Below are positions 8,880 to 17,045 of a stretch of 64,000 nt of DNA, piece by piece. Each line of letters starts with the position of its first letter. The stretch's first letter is position 1. The notes under the pieces were generated by a model. The model had not been told where the DNA came from. It did no database searches and worked only from the letters and a program-made list of their open reading frames with translations. Both the position numbers and the translations under genes were made by a program. This DNA comes from Polaribacter pectinis (lineage in GTDB: Bacteria > Bacteroidota > Bacteroidia > Flavobacteriales > Flavobacteriaceae), in the NCBI RefSeq assembly GCF_014352875.1, contig NZ_CP060695.1, positions 1,953,501-2,017,500 on the forward strand, read 5' to 3'.

Positions 8880-9254
8880 AAGTAATAGTGCCGTCTCAAG
8901 GTGGGAGCCTTGAGTAATAAAATCTTTGAATTCAGAGAAGACTAAGGGTATAGATATATATCTATTTCTATGTTAATTCTGAGCTAAGTAAATCGTTTAA
9001 TATTGAAGTGTACCGCTTCTAGACAACCCCTTGTATTATATATAATCAAGAGTGTTCTAGTATCGGTACATGAGATAGAGATTTAAAAGTGCAGAGACTA
9101 TCCCAATTTGGGAGTACATCAGAAGTCTGGTGGAAGCGGAGGTTGCCTAGAACAGGTAAAGATATAGTCCGATCTTATAGGAAATTATAAGCAGAAAGAT
9201 ATTATATAATTCTTTCGGGAATGAGAGCAAAACGGCTCATTCTGAACATAAATG
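8880..9254 (+). ncRNA. Group I intron interrupting the primase-helicase gene
   Basis: Core helices can be drawn by hand. P1: exon end GCGGU (8875-8879) pairs with GCCGU (8890-8894), with the U-G wobble at the splice site. P10: AGU (8887-8889) with ACU (9255-9257) of the 3' exon. P2: 8895-8901 with 8908-8914. P3: AUCUUU (8922-8927) with AAAGAU (9158-9163). P4-like: 8932-8936 with 8978-8982. P6: UAAAUC (8989-8994) with GAUUUA (9080-9085). P7: GACUAU (9096-9101) with AUAGUC (9164-9169). P9: 9174-9179 with 9186-9191. The stretch AAGATATAGTCC is typical of group I P3/P7. The intron ends in G (9254), as expected. It carries no homing endonuclease gene; a 62 nt palindrome sits in the P6 loop. Confidence 0.88.
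9009..9070. repeat. Palindrome family, copy C (inside the intron P6 loop)
   Basis: A 62 nt imperfect palindrome, TGTACC to GGTACA, lying between the two strands of intron helix P6. Its first 42 nt are identical to copy B at 7066-7127; the right arms differ at several positions, and TGTACCG and CTAGA pair with CGGTACA and TCTAG. Placement in a peripheral loop would leave the ribozyme core intact. Confidence 0.8.
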
Positions 9255-12200
9255 ACTGGAAAAAATAGTATTACAGGTAATTCTAAATTTAAAATGCCTG
9301 GAAGAATTCTACTTTGCTCTCCTTATACAAGTATTTTAAATCAAGCTGCATATGATGCTTGGCATTCAAATGATAATGGCCCCAAATTATTTTCACATTC
9401 TAAAATTGAGGAGGTTATAGGTAATTTGAAAAAAACAGACGATGAAACGATTCGTTTTGATTATGAAAAAACATTCAAAGGTAAAAACATACCTAATGAC
9501 TCTGAACTTGTAATTCATACAACATACAATCAAATATTAAACATATCCTATGAAGAACTTGCTACTCAGGATTACATCACAATTGATGAGTGTCATTCCC
9601 TGTCAGATGGAATAGATTACAGAGCAACATTAATTGCTGAGGTTATAAGTTATTTAATTGAATTTGTTAGGAGAAAAGTCGATGCTACAACTAAAATTAT
9701 TTTCATGTCAGGAACACCAAATGTTGAGACTCATGTGGTACAGGATCTACTGCAGGAATATGAACTAGACCATCTTTATCAACGAGTAATTGTAAATAAG
9801 AAATATAAAAACCAACCTATAGTTAATATAAGACACCTCGACACAAATAATGGCGAACAAAGGTCCAATGCTGTTATTGAACAAATACACAAGTATTACA
9901 AAAGAGGAAGAAAAGTTGTTCATATTTTCAACTATAAAGAAAAAATGGATAAATATGTTAGAGAAATTCAATCAAAGCTTGATGCTGACATTAAAGTAGG
10001 TCTTTTCTATTCCGGCTCTAAAGGAGTATGTAGGGATAATATTTTAAAAGGAAAGTTTGGAGATTTTGATGTCATTCTAACAACCACCTATTTTATTAAC
10101 GGAATTAACATCAATAAAGATGGGATTACTGAGGATGATTTTTTGGCAGGAGAATCTTCTAAACAAGAATATGGTGTTGTAATAGATTTAGGTAAAACCC
10201 ATACAAAGATTAATGCTAGTGATGCTGTTCAAGCAATTAATAGATTCAGGAATAGAAAATGCTATGCTACAATTTTCTTTCCTAAGTTATTCAGGACTGA
10301 TCACTATAATACCAACAGAAAGTTTGATTATAATTACGCTGGAAAAATAATTTTGGGTATCAACAAATACAACAATCACCTTCTTTCTGTAAATAAAAAT
10401 CTCGAGGCGGTTACAAAAGAAGACAAAGAAGTTGAAGAGGATATCGCTTTTTTAGATAAAATAAGAAATAACCCTAGTCAAATCAATTATTATGATATTC
10501 GTAACTATCAGAAAAAAACTGAAAAGATAAGGGATATTATAAATCGTTTAGAAAAGAAAAAAAGCATTTATGAAGATTGGTTGTGTTCTTTGGATGGTTA
10601 TCATTTTATGACAACAGATGCCGGTTTCTTATCTGTAATTTTTGAAGGTCATATCAATGAACCATTGCCTGAAATGACTGAAGATCAATTAGCATTAGAA
10701 AATCAGGTCATTCGTAATTTTTTAGACAATGACGATGCGTTGTTATTTTTGTCTAATCAAATGGATATAGAGAAGAGGTTTTTGGTGAGAGCTTCTAATG
10801 CGATTAAAGATCCTTTCAGTACTAAAATAGGAAATTTCGAAGCTGTTGATATAAAAAATAATAAATTCATTTTTGAAGGAGATTTTCACGTTTCCCACGA
10901 AAGTGCGATTAACAAGTTAATTAGAAATCATTTACAATTTACGTATTGGTATGATCCTGATAAAGTTTTGGAAATCTTGAGGTATCTTATAAATCCTGAA
11001 GTCAAGCTGCTACCAATAACCACTAATAGTTATCTTAAGAAAATTACAAGTTACCTCAAATCATTCAAGGTCTTTAAAAGCTTCAACTGTAAAGATGGAA
11101 TGAATTACCTTATATTCCTCGATTATTTAGCAGATAAAAATTTAGGTATCATTAAAAAGATATCTCCTACTTATATCTCTTATACAAATACAAATACTGA
11201 TGTAGATTTTAAAGAGATTTGGGCGCTAATGCAAAAACAAAAGACATCATACTTAATAGACCACTCTCATAATTCTATAAAAGATTATCTTAAAGAGCAT
11301 ACCAAGAATGATGAACTGATGAAAAAAATGGATCTTGAAAAACTAGACAATCAATTACATAGATTGTCGATCTACAAGCCTTTAAAGTATGCTAAAACTG
11401 GCGACATTAAATCTTATGAAAACATAACCATTCCACGAATTCTGAGGAGTGATAAAATGATATTGGCATTAAATGATTATGAATATGACGTTGAAGAACC
11501 AGAGAATTGCACCTATGACGAGAGTAAGATAGAATTTGAGAGTGTTTGGAAAAGACTAAGCATAAGACTTGAAACCTACCTCAACAGTGAATTACGAGCT
11601 AATCATATTCACTTAAATACAATCTACAACACACTAAAGGATTTTATAGACGAAAAAAACTTTCAAAAATTAAGTAATTACATCAATACGCTGTTGAGTG
11701 ATTCTAAAAAGAATGCTCTTCCAGTTGTGACAGAGGTAATTCAAAAACTAAAGAAAGATTTAAAAACAATAAATACCTTTTTACTGACTGCATGTAAGGC
11801 AGTTGATTACAATACCTATAAAAACTTAAAACATAAAATACCTATGAAATTTATAACTCAGACCTTATTTTGTGAGGAAGATTTTCAATTAGCAACTATT
11901 AACAAGAGATTTAAAGCTAATTTAAAAAAGATCAACCAATATGATGTGTATAATAGTTTATTCAAAAATTCTAAAAAATATAAAAATTCTACAAGATTAA
12001 GTGTTCATACTCCTAAAGGAAGAGTTACAATTAACTCTGCTAATCATGAAGCTGCAAAAATTACTAGACCTGCTTATCTAGTTTTAGACGATGTCGGAAA
12101 ACTTCTTTATGCTGATTTTTCTGCAGAAGAAACCTGCAGTTTTTTATGCTCTTATGCGTATAGTAACAATAGTTTTGAGATGAAGGATGGTAGCATCCCT

Positions 12201-12368
12201 ACTAAAATTTACAACAAAGGAATATATAATCCTAGTACATTTCTAAATGATTATTTTGCGAATAGTTCTGATAGTAAGACCATAAGTAATTATAATATTA
12301 AAGTCTATAATGTGAACCTTCTAGATTATAGAAAATTTGCCGATGCTAAAAAGAGAAAAAAGAAATAA
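9255..12368 (+). CDS. Primase-helicase, 3' exon (SF2 DECH helicase and long C-terminal region)
   Basis: 1037 codons in frame with the 5' exon after intron removal. It opens with TGKN, completing the Walker A motif begun by LRSQCG. Further SF2 motifs follow: motif Ia (ILLCSPYTSIL), motif II IDECHSL, motif III MSGTP, and motif VI-like QAINRFRNRKC. The last 650 or so residues (about 390 onward) are charged, largely helical and not recognised. An ATG (9252-9254) is formed by the last three intron bases, so an unspliced transcript could in principle start here, but I see no good ribosome-binding site. The Walker A ends in Lys-Asn instead of Lys-Thr/Ser, which is unusual. A strong terminator follows at 12391. 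Confidence 0.75.
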   Translation, partial: TGKNSITGNSKFKMPGRILLCSPYTSILNQAAYDAWHSNDNGPKLFSHSKIEEVIGNLKKTDDETIRFDYEKTFKGKNIPNDSELVIHTTYNQILNISYEELATQDYITIDECHSLSDGIDYRATLIAEVISYLIEFVRRKVDATTKIIFMSGTPNVETHVVQDLLQEYELDHLYQRVIVNKKYKNQPIVNIRHLDTNNGEQRSNAVIEQIHKYYKRGRKVVHIFNYKEKMDKYVREIQSKLDADIKVGLFYSGSKGVCRDNILKGKFGDFDVILTTTYFINGININKDGITEDDFLAGESSKQEYGVVIDLGKTHTKINASDAVQAINRFRNRKCYATIFFPKLFRTDHYNTNRKFDYNYAGKIILGINKYNNHLLSVNKNLEAVTKEDKEVEEDIAFLDKIRNNPSQINYYDIRNYQKKTEKIRDIINRLEKKKSIYEDWLCSLDGYHFMTTDAGFLSVIFEGHINEPLPEMTEDQLALENQVIRNFLDNDDALLFLSNQMDIEKRFLVRASNAIKDPFSTKIGNFEAVDIKNNKFIFEGDFHVSHESAINKLIRNHLQFTYWYDPDKVLEILRYLINPEVKLLPITTNSYLKKITSYLKSFKVFKSFNCKDGMNYLIFLDYLADKNLGIIKKISPTYISYTNTNTDVDFKEIWALMQKQKTSYLIDHSHNSIKDYLKEHTKNDELMKKMDLEKLDNQLHRLSIYKPLKYAKTGDIKSYENITIPRILRSDKMILALNDYEYDVEEPENCTYDESKIEFESVWKRLSIRLETYLNSELRANHIHLNTIYNTLKDFIDEKNFQKLSNYINTLLSDSKKNALPVVTEVIQKLKKDLKTINTFLLTACKAVDYNTYKNLKHKIPMKFITQTLFCEEDFQLATINKRFKANLKKINQYDVYNSLFKNSKKYKNSTRLSVHTPKGRVTINSANHEAAKITRPAYLVLDDVGKLLYADFSAEETCSFLCSYAYSNNSFEMKDGSIPTKIYNKGIYNPSTFLNDYFANSSDSKTISNYNIKVYNVNLLDYRKFADAKKRKKK

Positions 12369-12390
12369 GAATTGATCTTACTCTTAAATA

Positions 12391-12429
12391 AACAAACCAA
12401 ACCCAATAATGGGTTTGGTTTGCTTTTTT
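12391..12429 (+). terminator. Intrinsic terminator of the primase-helicase gene
   Basis: Perfect 12 bp stem CAAACCAAACCC / GGGTTTGGTTTG with loop AATAAT, followed by CTTTTTT, 22 bases after the stop codon. Confidence 0.85.
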
Positions 12430-12433
12430 GATG

Positions 12434-12532
12434 CTAATCACCTTTTTTCTTCTTAATCCAGAGAATAATTAACTGGCATCCATCTTTGATCATTTTGATA
12501 ATTAGGTCATTTGCATCTTCTTTTTTATCCAT
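12434..12532 (-). CDS. Small hypothetical protein, 32 residues
   Basis: ATG at 12532 opens a 33-codon frame with an acidic start (MDKKEDAND), an amphipathic or hydrophobic middle (CQLIILWI) and a basic tail (KKKKGD). It is preceded by AT-rich sequence, as usual in this phylum, and stops just before the divergent terminator hairpin. No family recognised; small membrane-active peptide or chance frame are both possible. Confidence 0.3.
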   Translation of the reverse strand: MDKKEDANDLIIKMIKDGCQLIILWIKKKKGD

Positions 12533-12687
12533 AATTTATATATTTTATATTACAGATATAAGGTTCTGTGGAGGTATTATGGGCCGAGTTTAAAATTATT
12601 TTAATATAAACGATAAAGTACTTTTTTACTTCAATTCCTTTACCCACCCCTATCAAAATGCATTTTATAATACTAACACATTTAGGA

Positions 12688-13032
12688 TTAAAGTCGCCAT
12701 AAAATATACAGAAATGAAGAAATTGAAATAAGCATATCAAATGTTAGGGTATATTTTACTTTCTTTAAAATCAAAAAACTAGTTATGAACCTCATCAGAA
12801 AGAAGCTTGAGAAAAAAGTAAAATATATTTTAGATAAGGGGTTGATGAGGTTTTCATTTTCATACAATAATATTGATTTAAAATCTCTTGTGATTCCACA
12901 AGTTTTACAAATCACATTATACTTTTCTTGGTAAAAACAAGGAACTTGGAAATTATAAAAAAAGATAAAAGCAATTATAAATACTATAATCAGTGAAATG
13001 TTTATGATTAAATAAATACTATTTTTCTTCAA
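12688..13032 (-). CDS. DUF2752 family membrane protein
   Basis: 114 residues with an N-terminal transmembrane helix (about 6-27), then CKTCGITRDF, which matches the C-x-x-C-G-x-T-R signature of DUF2752, and two further hydrophobic segments (about 70-90 and 96-113). The family is a small inner-membrane protein of unknown role. The start overlaps the end of the upstream lipoprotein gene by 14 bases, so the two are probably translationally coupled within the same minus-strand transcript. Confidence 0.7.
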   Translation of the reverse strand: MKKNSIYLIINISLIIVFIIAFIFFYNFQVPCFYQEKYNVICKTCGITRDFKSILLYENENLINPLSKIYFTFFSSFFLMRFITSFLILKKVKYTLTFDMLISISSFLYILWRL

Positions 13033-13789
13033 TTAATTGTTTTGAAATCCCATTCACATATGCATTGATGACATCCAAACCTTTTGATAGTTCAGCTCCT
13101 TTAAATCCTTGGATGTCCTCTATTCTAATATTATCGTTGTAGAATTTTAAATACTTCTCTGATAATGGAATATAAGACCAATGCCATCTTTCTAGATTGT
13201 ATCCTTTTCTTCCTTCATTTTTAGAAGTATAAACTTGATAAAATCCATAGTTATTTGCATTTTTTAAAAGCCATTGATATTCTTTAGCTCCTCTACCATT
13301 TTCAAAATATGAATTGTTTAGATTAATTAAATCAATATCTGTTCCCCAGTGATGTCTTGAAGTAGAAGGCATTGAGCTGTATTCTAAAATCTTTTTAGCT
13401 CTGTTAATTGGAGAAAGACTTTTATATTTTTTCCATTTTCTTTCCCAAATTGCTTTTTGCTCATAAAAATTACGTGTTCCAGAAATAATTTTTATGTTGA
13501 TGTTTTCTGCTTTTGCTTGTTCATACATTTTAATAAATGAATGGTAAGCTTCCCTTTTTAAATATATTGATCTAGAAGAATGTGATGTTCTGACTTTAAT
13601 AAAAGAGGTATCTTTTCTGTAATTAAATTTACCTAAAACGAAATCCTTACTAATATTTAAATCCTGCTTAATAGAATCTTTTGGCTTTACTTCTATACTT
13701 TTTGGTGGCACATTTCTATCAGTTATAGAAGAAGTTTTGTGTTTTTTACAAGAAATAAAGAATAAGAGGGTTAGTAGAATAAATCTCAT
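13019..13789 (-). CDS. VanY-like D-alanyl-D-alanine carboxypeptidase lipoprotein (peptidase M15)
   Basis: I choose the ATG at 13789, because the 256-residue product then begins with a lipoprotein signal peptide ending in FFISC (Cys14); the longer frame adds 26 unrelated residues. The catalytic part carries the M15 zinc motifs: TSRHHWGTDIDL (S-x-H-x-x-G-x-x-x-D) and ERWHWSY (W-H-W), with KIISGTRNFYEQ upstream. M15B enzymes trim the terminal D-Ala of peptidoglycan stem peptides. The start lies directly after the stop of the SH3-domain gene, suggesting an operon: SH3 protein, carboxypeptidase, DUF2752. In a mobile element this could serve cell-wall remodelling; the actual role is unknown. Confidence 0.8.
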   Translation of the reverse strand: MRFILLTLLFFISCKKHKTSSITDRNVPPKSIEVKPKDSIKQDLNISKDFVLGKFNYRKDTSFIKVRTSHSSRSIYLKREAYHSFIKMYEQAKAENINIKIISGTRNFYEQKAIWERKWKKYKSLSPINRAKKILEYSSMPSTSRHHWGTDIDLINLNNSYFENGRGAKEYQWLLKNANNYGFYQVYTSKNEGRKGYNLERWHWSYIPLSEKYLKFYNDNIRIEDIQGFKGAELSKGLDVINAYVNGISKQLIEEK

Positions 13790-13790
13790 T

Positions 13791-15008
13791 TTATTGTTTT
13801 TCAAAGCAACATCCATGAATCCAACCAATATTTCCAGAAGGTGTTTTAATTTGGTACCAATATTCATTTATTTCTACTCCTTTAATTGTAACTTCAGTCT
13901 TATGTTCTGACCTTTTATCTAAATATTCAACCATTGTATTCAGAGGTAAGTTTTCCAATTTTTCTGCATCTAAATCTGGACTTGTTCTTACCCTTAAATT
14001 ATCAACGGTAATTAATAATTTTTTAGAGTTATCCGTTTGTTTATTAATAACATTCGTCTTATTCTTGTTATCAACTTCCTTCTTTTCTTCTCTTATAATA
14101 ACCTTCACTTTTTGAAAATCTTCAATCGTTTTTATGTTTAGAATATTTGAAGATTTTATAAGATCAGAGGTAGCATTGATGTATTCGTTTTCATATTTTG
14201 AATCCGATTCTTTATTTCGACCAGTAAAATTTCTATAGAAATGAGGCTTAGTAAACATTCTTACACCTTGATCCAAAACACTTTTAGTATCTAATTCAGG
14301 TGTATAGTTATAATTATCTTTGTAAAACTTACTACCGTTATAGTAATCTAAATATCTGTTGGTTTCATAAATATCATAATTATGTCTTATGAAATCTAGG
14401 TCTTTGATTTGTTTTCCGTTAATTAAAAATTTATACTTAATCTTACTTACCGATAATTCAGCATACATTGAATTCATGTATCCATTTTTATCTTTACCTT
14501 CTGTGGGGTTACTAGAAACTACCTTCGTTTTACCTAACGGTTTGGTTTCAATGAGCTCAACTCTATATTCATAATTAAGTGGTAAACCATTTTTATCTGT
14601 GACTTTTTGTGTAGATTTTTTGATATGGTCTAAGACAAATTCGACATCTTTATCTCTTAAACTGGTCTGCTTCTCTGCTTTATTCTCTTTATTGTCAATA
14701 CTAGTTTCTTTTATAAATTCATTTGTGATACTATTCATTGTTGCATATTGCGAATACGCTATACCACAACCTAACAAGGAACAAATTATAGCTCCTATTA
14801 TTAAACCCTTTTCATGATGGTGCTTTAAAGCTATAACAAGACCAACTAAAGATACTATAATTGCTATTATTCCAAAGAATACTGTAAAGAGTCCAAAACA
14901 AGGAATAAAAGATACTAATAATGTGACAATTCCTAAAACTAATCCTGTTATTCCTAAACCCTTTGATAATGATTCATATTTTACTTTTTGATTGATTTCT
15001 GTTTTCAT
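13791..15008 (-). CDS. Membrane protein with C-terminal bacterial SH3 domain
   Basis: 405 residues: about three hydrophobic segments near the N-terminus (roughly 15-36, 38-60, 69-88) with a cytosolic HHH between, resembling small DUF4190-like membrane heads, then an extracytoplasmic charged region and a C-terminal SH3b domain (about 328-402; LRVRTSPDLDAEKL...YWYQIKTPSGNIGWIHG). SH3b domains often bind cell-wall peptides, which fits the VanY-like gene immediately downstream. It is transcribed away from the XRE regulator at 15108. The combination is not a family I can name. Confidence 0.6.
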   Translation of the reverse strand: MKTEINQKVKYESLSKGLGITGLVLGIVTLLVSFIPCFGLFTVFFGIIAIIVSLVGLVIALKHHHEKGLIIGAIICSLLGCGIAYSQYATMNSITNEFIKETSIDNKENKAEKQTSLRDKDVEFVLDHIKKSTQKVTDKNGLPLNYEYRVELIETKPLGKTKVVSSNPTEGKDKNGYMNSMYAELSVSKIKYKFLINGKQIKDLDFIRHNYDIYETNRYLDYYNGSKFYKDNYNYTPELDTKSVLDQGVRMFTKPHFYRNFTGRNKESDSKYENEYINATSDLIKSSNILNIKTIEDFQKVKVIIREEKKEVDNKNKTNVINKQTDNSKKLLITVDNLRVRTSPDLDAEKLENLPLNTMVEYLDKRSEHKTEVTIKGVEINEYWYQIKTPSGNIGWIHGCCFEKQ

Positions 15009-15044
15009 AATTTAGTTTTAATATTTTAACAAATACATAAAAAA

Positions 15045-15071
15045 GGTTGTATTCAACCTATTGTATACAAT
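15045..15071. promoter_or_regulatory. Candidate operators between the SH3-protein operon and the XRE regulator
   Basis: Two adjacent palindromes lie in the 99 bp divergent intergenic region: GGTTG-tatt-CAACC (15045-15058) and the perfect 12 bp ATTGTATACAAT (15060-15071). Such paired dyads next to a small XRE gene usually bind that repressor. Inference from position and symmetry only. Confidence 0.4.
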
Positions 15072-15107
15072 TGGTTATTTAAACTTGATTGTTGGCATAT
15101 TTGATTT

Positions 15108-15344
15108 ATGTTAGAGCGCAAACGAAAAAAAAAAATTCCTGAATTCTGTATTGAATTTGGAAAACATATTAGAGAATTAAGAAAAAAAGGTAATCTGAGT
15201 ATTGAAGAAATTGCTTTTAAAGCAGGAATAGATGCTCAAAACTTAAGAAAATATGAATTGGGAAAACAAGAAATGAAAATTTCTATGCTTAAAAGAATTG
15301 CAGATGCATTTGGAATTTCTCCTTCACAGCTTATTGATTTTTAA
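15108..15344 (+). CDS. XRE-family helix-turn-helix regulator
   Basis: 78 residues, basic N-terminus then a Cro/C1-type HTH covering about residues 15-75: IRELRKKGNLSIEEIAFKAG and IDAQNLRKYELGKQEMKISM followed by RIADAFGISPSQLIDF. No effector domain. It is divergent from the SH3/VanY/DUF2752 operon and convergent with the integrase (5 bases between stop codons). Typical of element-borne regulators that keep adjacent genes silent. Confidence 0.85.
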   Translation: MLERKRKKKIPEFCIEFGKHIRELRKKGNLSIEEIAFKAGIDAQNLRKYELGKQEMKISMLKRIADAFGISPSQLIDF

Positions 15345-15349
15345 TGTTT

Positions 15350-16798
15350 TTATTGACTTGAAATATTTTTGATAATCTTAAGTTGGGGCTCTTTTTGTCT
15401 CTGCTCTAACATTTCAGCATTTTCATTCATTCTAATAGACATTTGAGTTATCTGATCATCATTGATAGAACTTTCATTAATATATTTATACAACATCTCA
15501 TCGCTTTTATGCCCAGTTACTGCCCTTACGTTATAAGCACCAATGACTTTAACATAATTAGTTGCAAATGTTCTTCTAAAACTATGATTCGTAATAATTT
15601 CATATTTTTTATAGGTATTTGATATTGTACGCCTAGTCTTCCTTCCGTTAACAATAACACTTTGTGATTTTCTACTTTTAACTACCTCATCTAAACCAGC
15701 AATTTCACAAATCTCTTTTATTTGTTTGTTTAAGATTACATCATCATTTTCTTTAAATGTAGTTTTAGGTTTACCGTAACAATCGATGTATTTCAATATT
15801 CTTTTATTGATAGGTAAAACAACATCATAACCAGTTTTTTTGTTCCAAAATCCCCAATATTTCACACCATGTTTATTAGTTTTAATATTCTCATCCGTTA
15901 GTTTATTAAAATCTGACACTCTTAAACCCACCTCACTTATAAATAAAATTGTTTTCTTAGCATCTTGAAGTTTTTTTGGCACTTCTGTATTATGTATCAA
16001 ATCTAACTCATCAAAAGACAAAGGGATAACAATTTCATCTTTTTGTTCTCTTATTTCTGACTTTGTTAATTTCTTATACTTAATATTATTTATATTATGT
16101 GAAACCTCAACAATATTAGGAAAAGCGTTTTTTTGATATCGAATGGCGTGAGTAAGGCTTTTACAGTGTTTATTTGAAGTTGCATGGCTATGTTTAAAAT
16201 AAGTAACTAAAAAAGCATAAAAGCCATTTATAAAATCTTGAGTAACATCTTTTGTTCTAAGTTTTACCTTCTTTACTTTTTGATATTCAATAATCTTAGA
16301 CATTAGTTGACTATACAATCTTAAAGAATCTATTTTATCAAAATATTCAACTTCAATAACTCTTTGTATTGCCGATGTAACTAAATTAGTTTTATAAACG
16401 TTTTGCTCTTTATCAAATATTTCTAGCTCTTTTTGCTCTTTGGTTCTTTGCCTCTTTTCAATTTCTGATTTATCAATAACAATTGTCACTATTTCCGATA
16501 ATGCTTCTTTAAACCATTCTTTCGAAATAATTACTCCTTCATTAAAATCTTGAGTAAATTTCATCAAAAATTTATCTCGAATATCTTCTAAATCTCGTTT
16601 ATGGTTTTTCACAACACTAGAGCCACTACTTGCAATATTATTTAAATTTTTATGCTTACCTGTTTTAGTAAACCAGTATTCTTTATTAGATACAATTTTA
16701 GTTGTATATCTGTAATGAATATTAGACGAGTGTCTAAACCTGATAGTCAAATTTCCTTTATCTTTTTTACTTCTATACAAGAATTGTAATGTTGCCAT
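15350..16798 (-). CDS. Tyrosine recombinase/integrase
   Basis: I use the ATG at 16798 (482 residues, MATLQFLYRSKK...), because the Bacteroidota arm-binding domain begins here; an upstream ATG adds nine residues. Order: arm DNA-binding domain (about 1-95), SAM-like core-binding domain (about 150-240) and catalytic domain (about 260-470) with EVGLRVSDF (first Arg), HSFRRTFATNYV (His-x-x-Arg), GHKSDEML and the Tyr in LYKYINES. It should insert and excise the element by site-specific recombination. The likely attachment site lies about 165-190 bases upstream, at 16961-16987. Confidence 0.9.
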   Translation of the reverse strand: MATLQFLYRSKKDKGNLTIRFRHSSNIHYRYTTKIVSNKEYWFTKTGKHKNLNNIASSGSSVVKNHKRDLEDIRDKFLMKFTQDFNEGVIISKEWFKEALSEIVTIVIDKSEIEKRQRTKEQKELEIFDKEQNVYKTNLVTSAIQRVIEVEYFDKIDSLRLYSQLMSKIIEYQKVKKVKLRTKDVTQDFINGFYAFLVTYFKHSHATSNKHCKSLTHAIRYQKNAFPNIVEVSHNINNIKYKKLTKSEIREQKDEIVIPLSFDELDLIHNTEVPKKLQDAKKTILFISEVGLRVSDFNKLTDENIKTNKHGVKYWGFWNKKTGYDVVLPINKRILKYIDCYGKPKTTFKENDDVILNKQIKEICEIAGLDEVVKSRKSQSVIVNGRKTRRTISNTYKKYEIITNHSFRRTFATNYVKVIGAYNVRAVTGHKSDEMLYKYINESSINDDQITQMSIRMNENAEMLEQRQKEPQLKIIKNISSQ

Positions 16799-16960
16799 TT
16801 GACCTAAATTAAATTTACACAACAAATATATAAAAATGTGACCGTTTTTGTGTCCGTTTCTATATACTACATTAAATTAATTTCAATTTCATTCAATACT
16901 ACCCTCGCTATATCCTAATAATTAAAGAGGTGTTAAGACTAATACGAAATAATGAGATAA

Positions 16961-16987
16961 ACTAATTCGGGTATCGGCGTCTCCACT
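16961..16987 (+). other. Candidate attachment-site remnant resembling a tRNA/tmRNA 3' end
   Basis: The stretch TTCGGGTATCGGCGTCTCCA (16966-16985) looks like the T-loop and acceptor 3' strand of a tRNA or tmRNA gene, and is followed by an RNA-style terminator hairpin at 16991. No upstream half of a tRNA is present and the T-stem does not pair well, so it is not an intact RNA gene. Integrases of this class often use such 3' ends as att sites. I did not find a second copy of it in the window. Confidence 0.3.
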
Positions 16988-16990
16988 TTT

Positions 16991-17026
16991 AACCCTGTAA
17001 AACAATGTTTTACAGGGTTTTTTTTG
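16991..17026 (+). terminator. Strong intrinsic terminator
   Basis: AACCCTGTAAAAC and its complement GTTTTACAGGGTT form a near-perfect stem with a tiny loop, followed by a T-run. It lies between the candidate att remnant and the 3' end of the sulfatase pseudogene, so it may have served an RNA gene on the plus strand. Confidence 0.75.
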
Positions 17027-17045
17027 AGTTTCAAAAGAATCTATA

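Noticed and set aside
6464..9070. Repeats as a CRISPR array
   Set aside because: Only three copies, far apart, irregularly spaced and each palindromic over its whole length; no spacers or cas genes.
8880..9254. Group II intron or intein as the cause of the split helicase
   Set aside because: No reverse-transcriptase frame, no domain V-like hairpin at the 3' end, and no intein coding sequence; the AAGATATAGTCC core and U-G splice site fit group I.
12525..12740. 71-residue minus-strand frame
   Set aside because: Overlaps the end of the DUF2752 gene and the likely small gene at 12434, with no recognisable features; regarded as chance.
13790..13867. N-terminal extension of the VanY-like protein
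   Set aside because: It overlaps the SH3-domain gene and would hide the clear lipoprotein signal starting at 13789.
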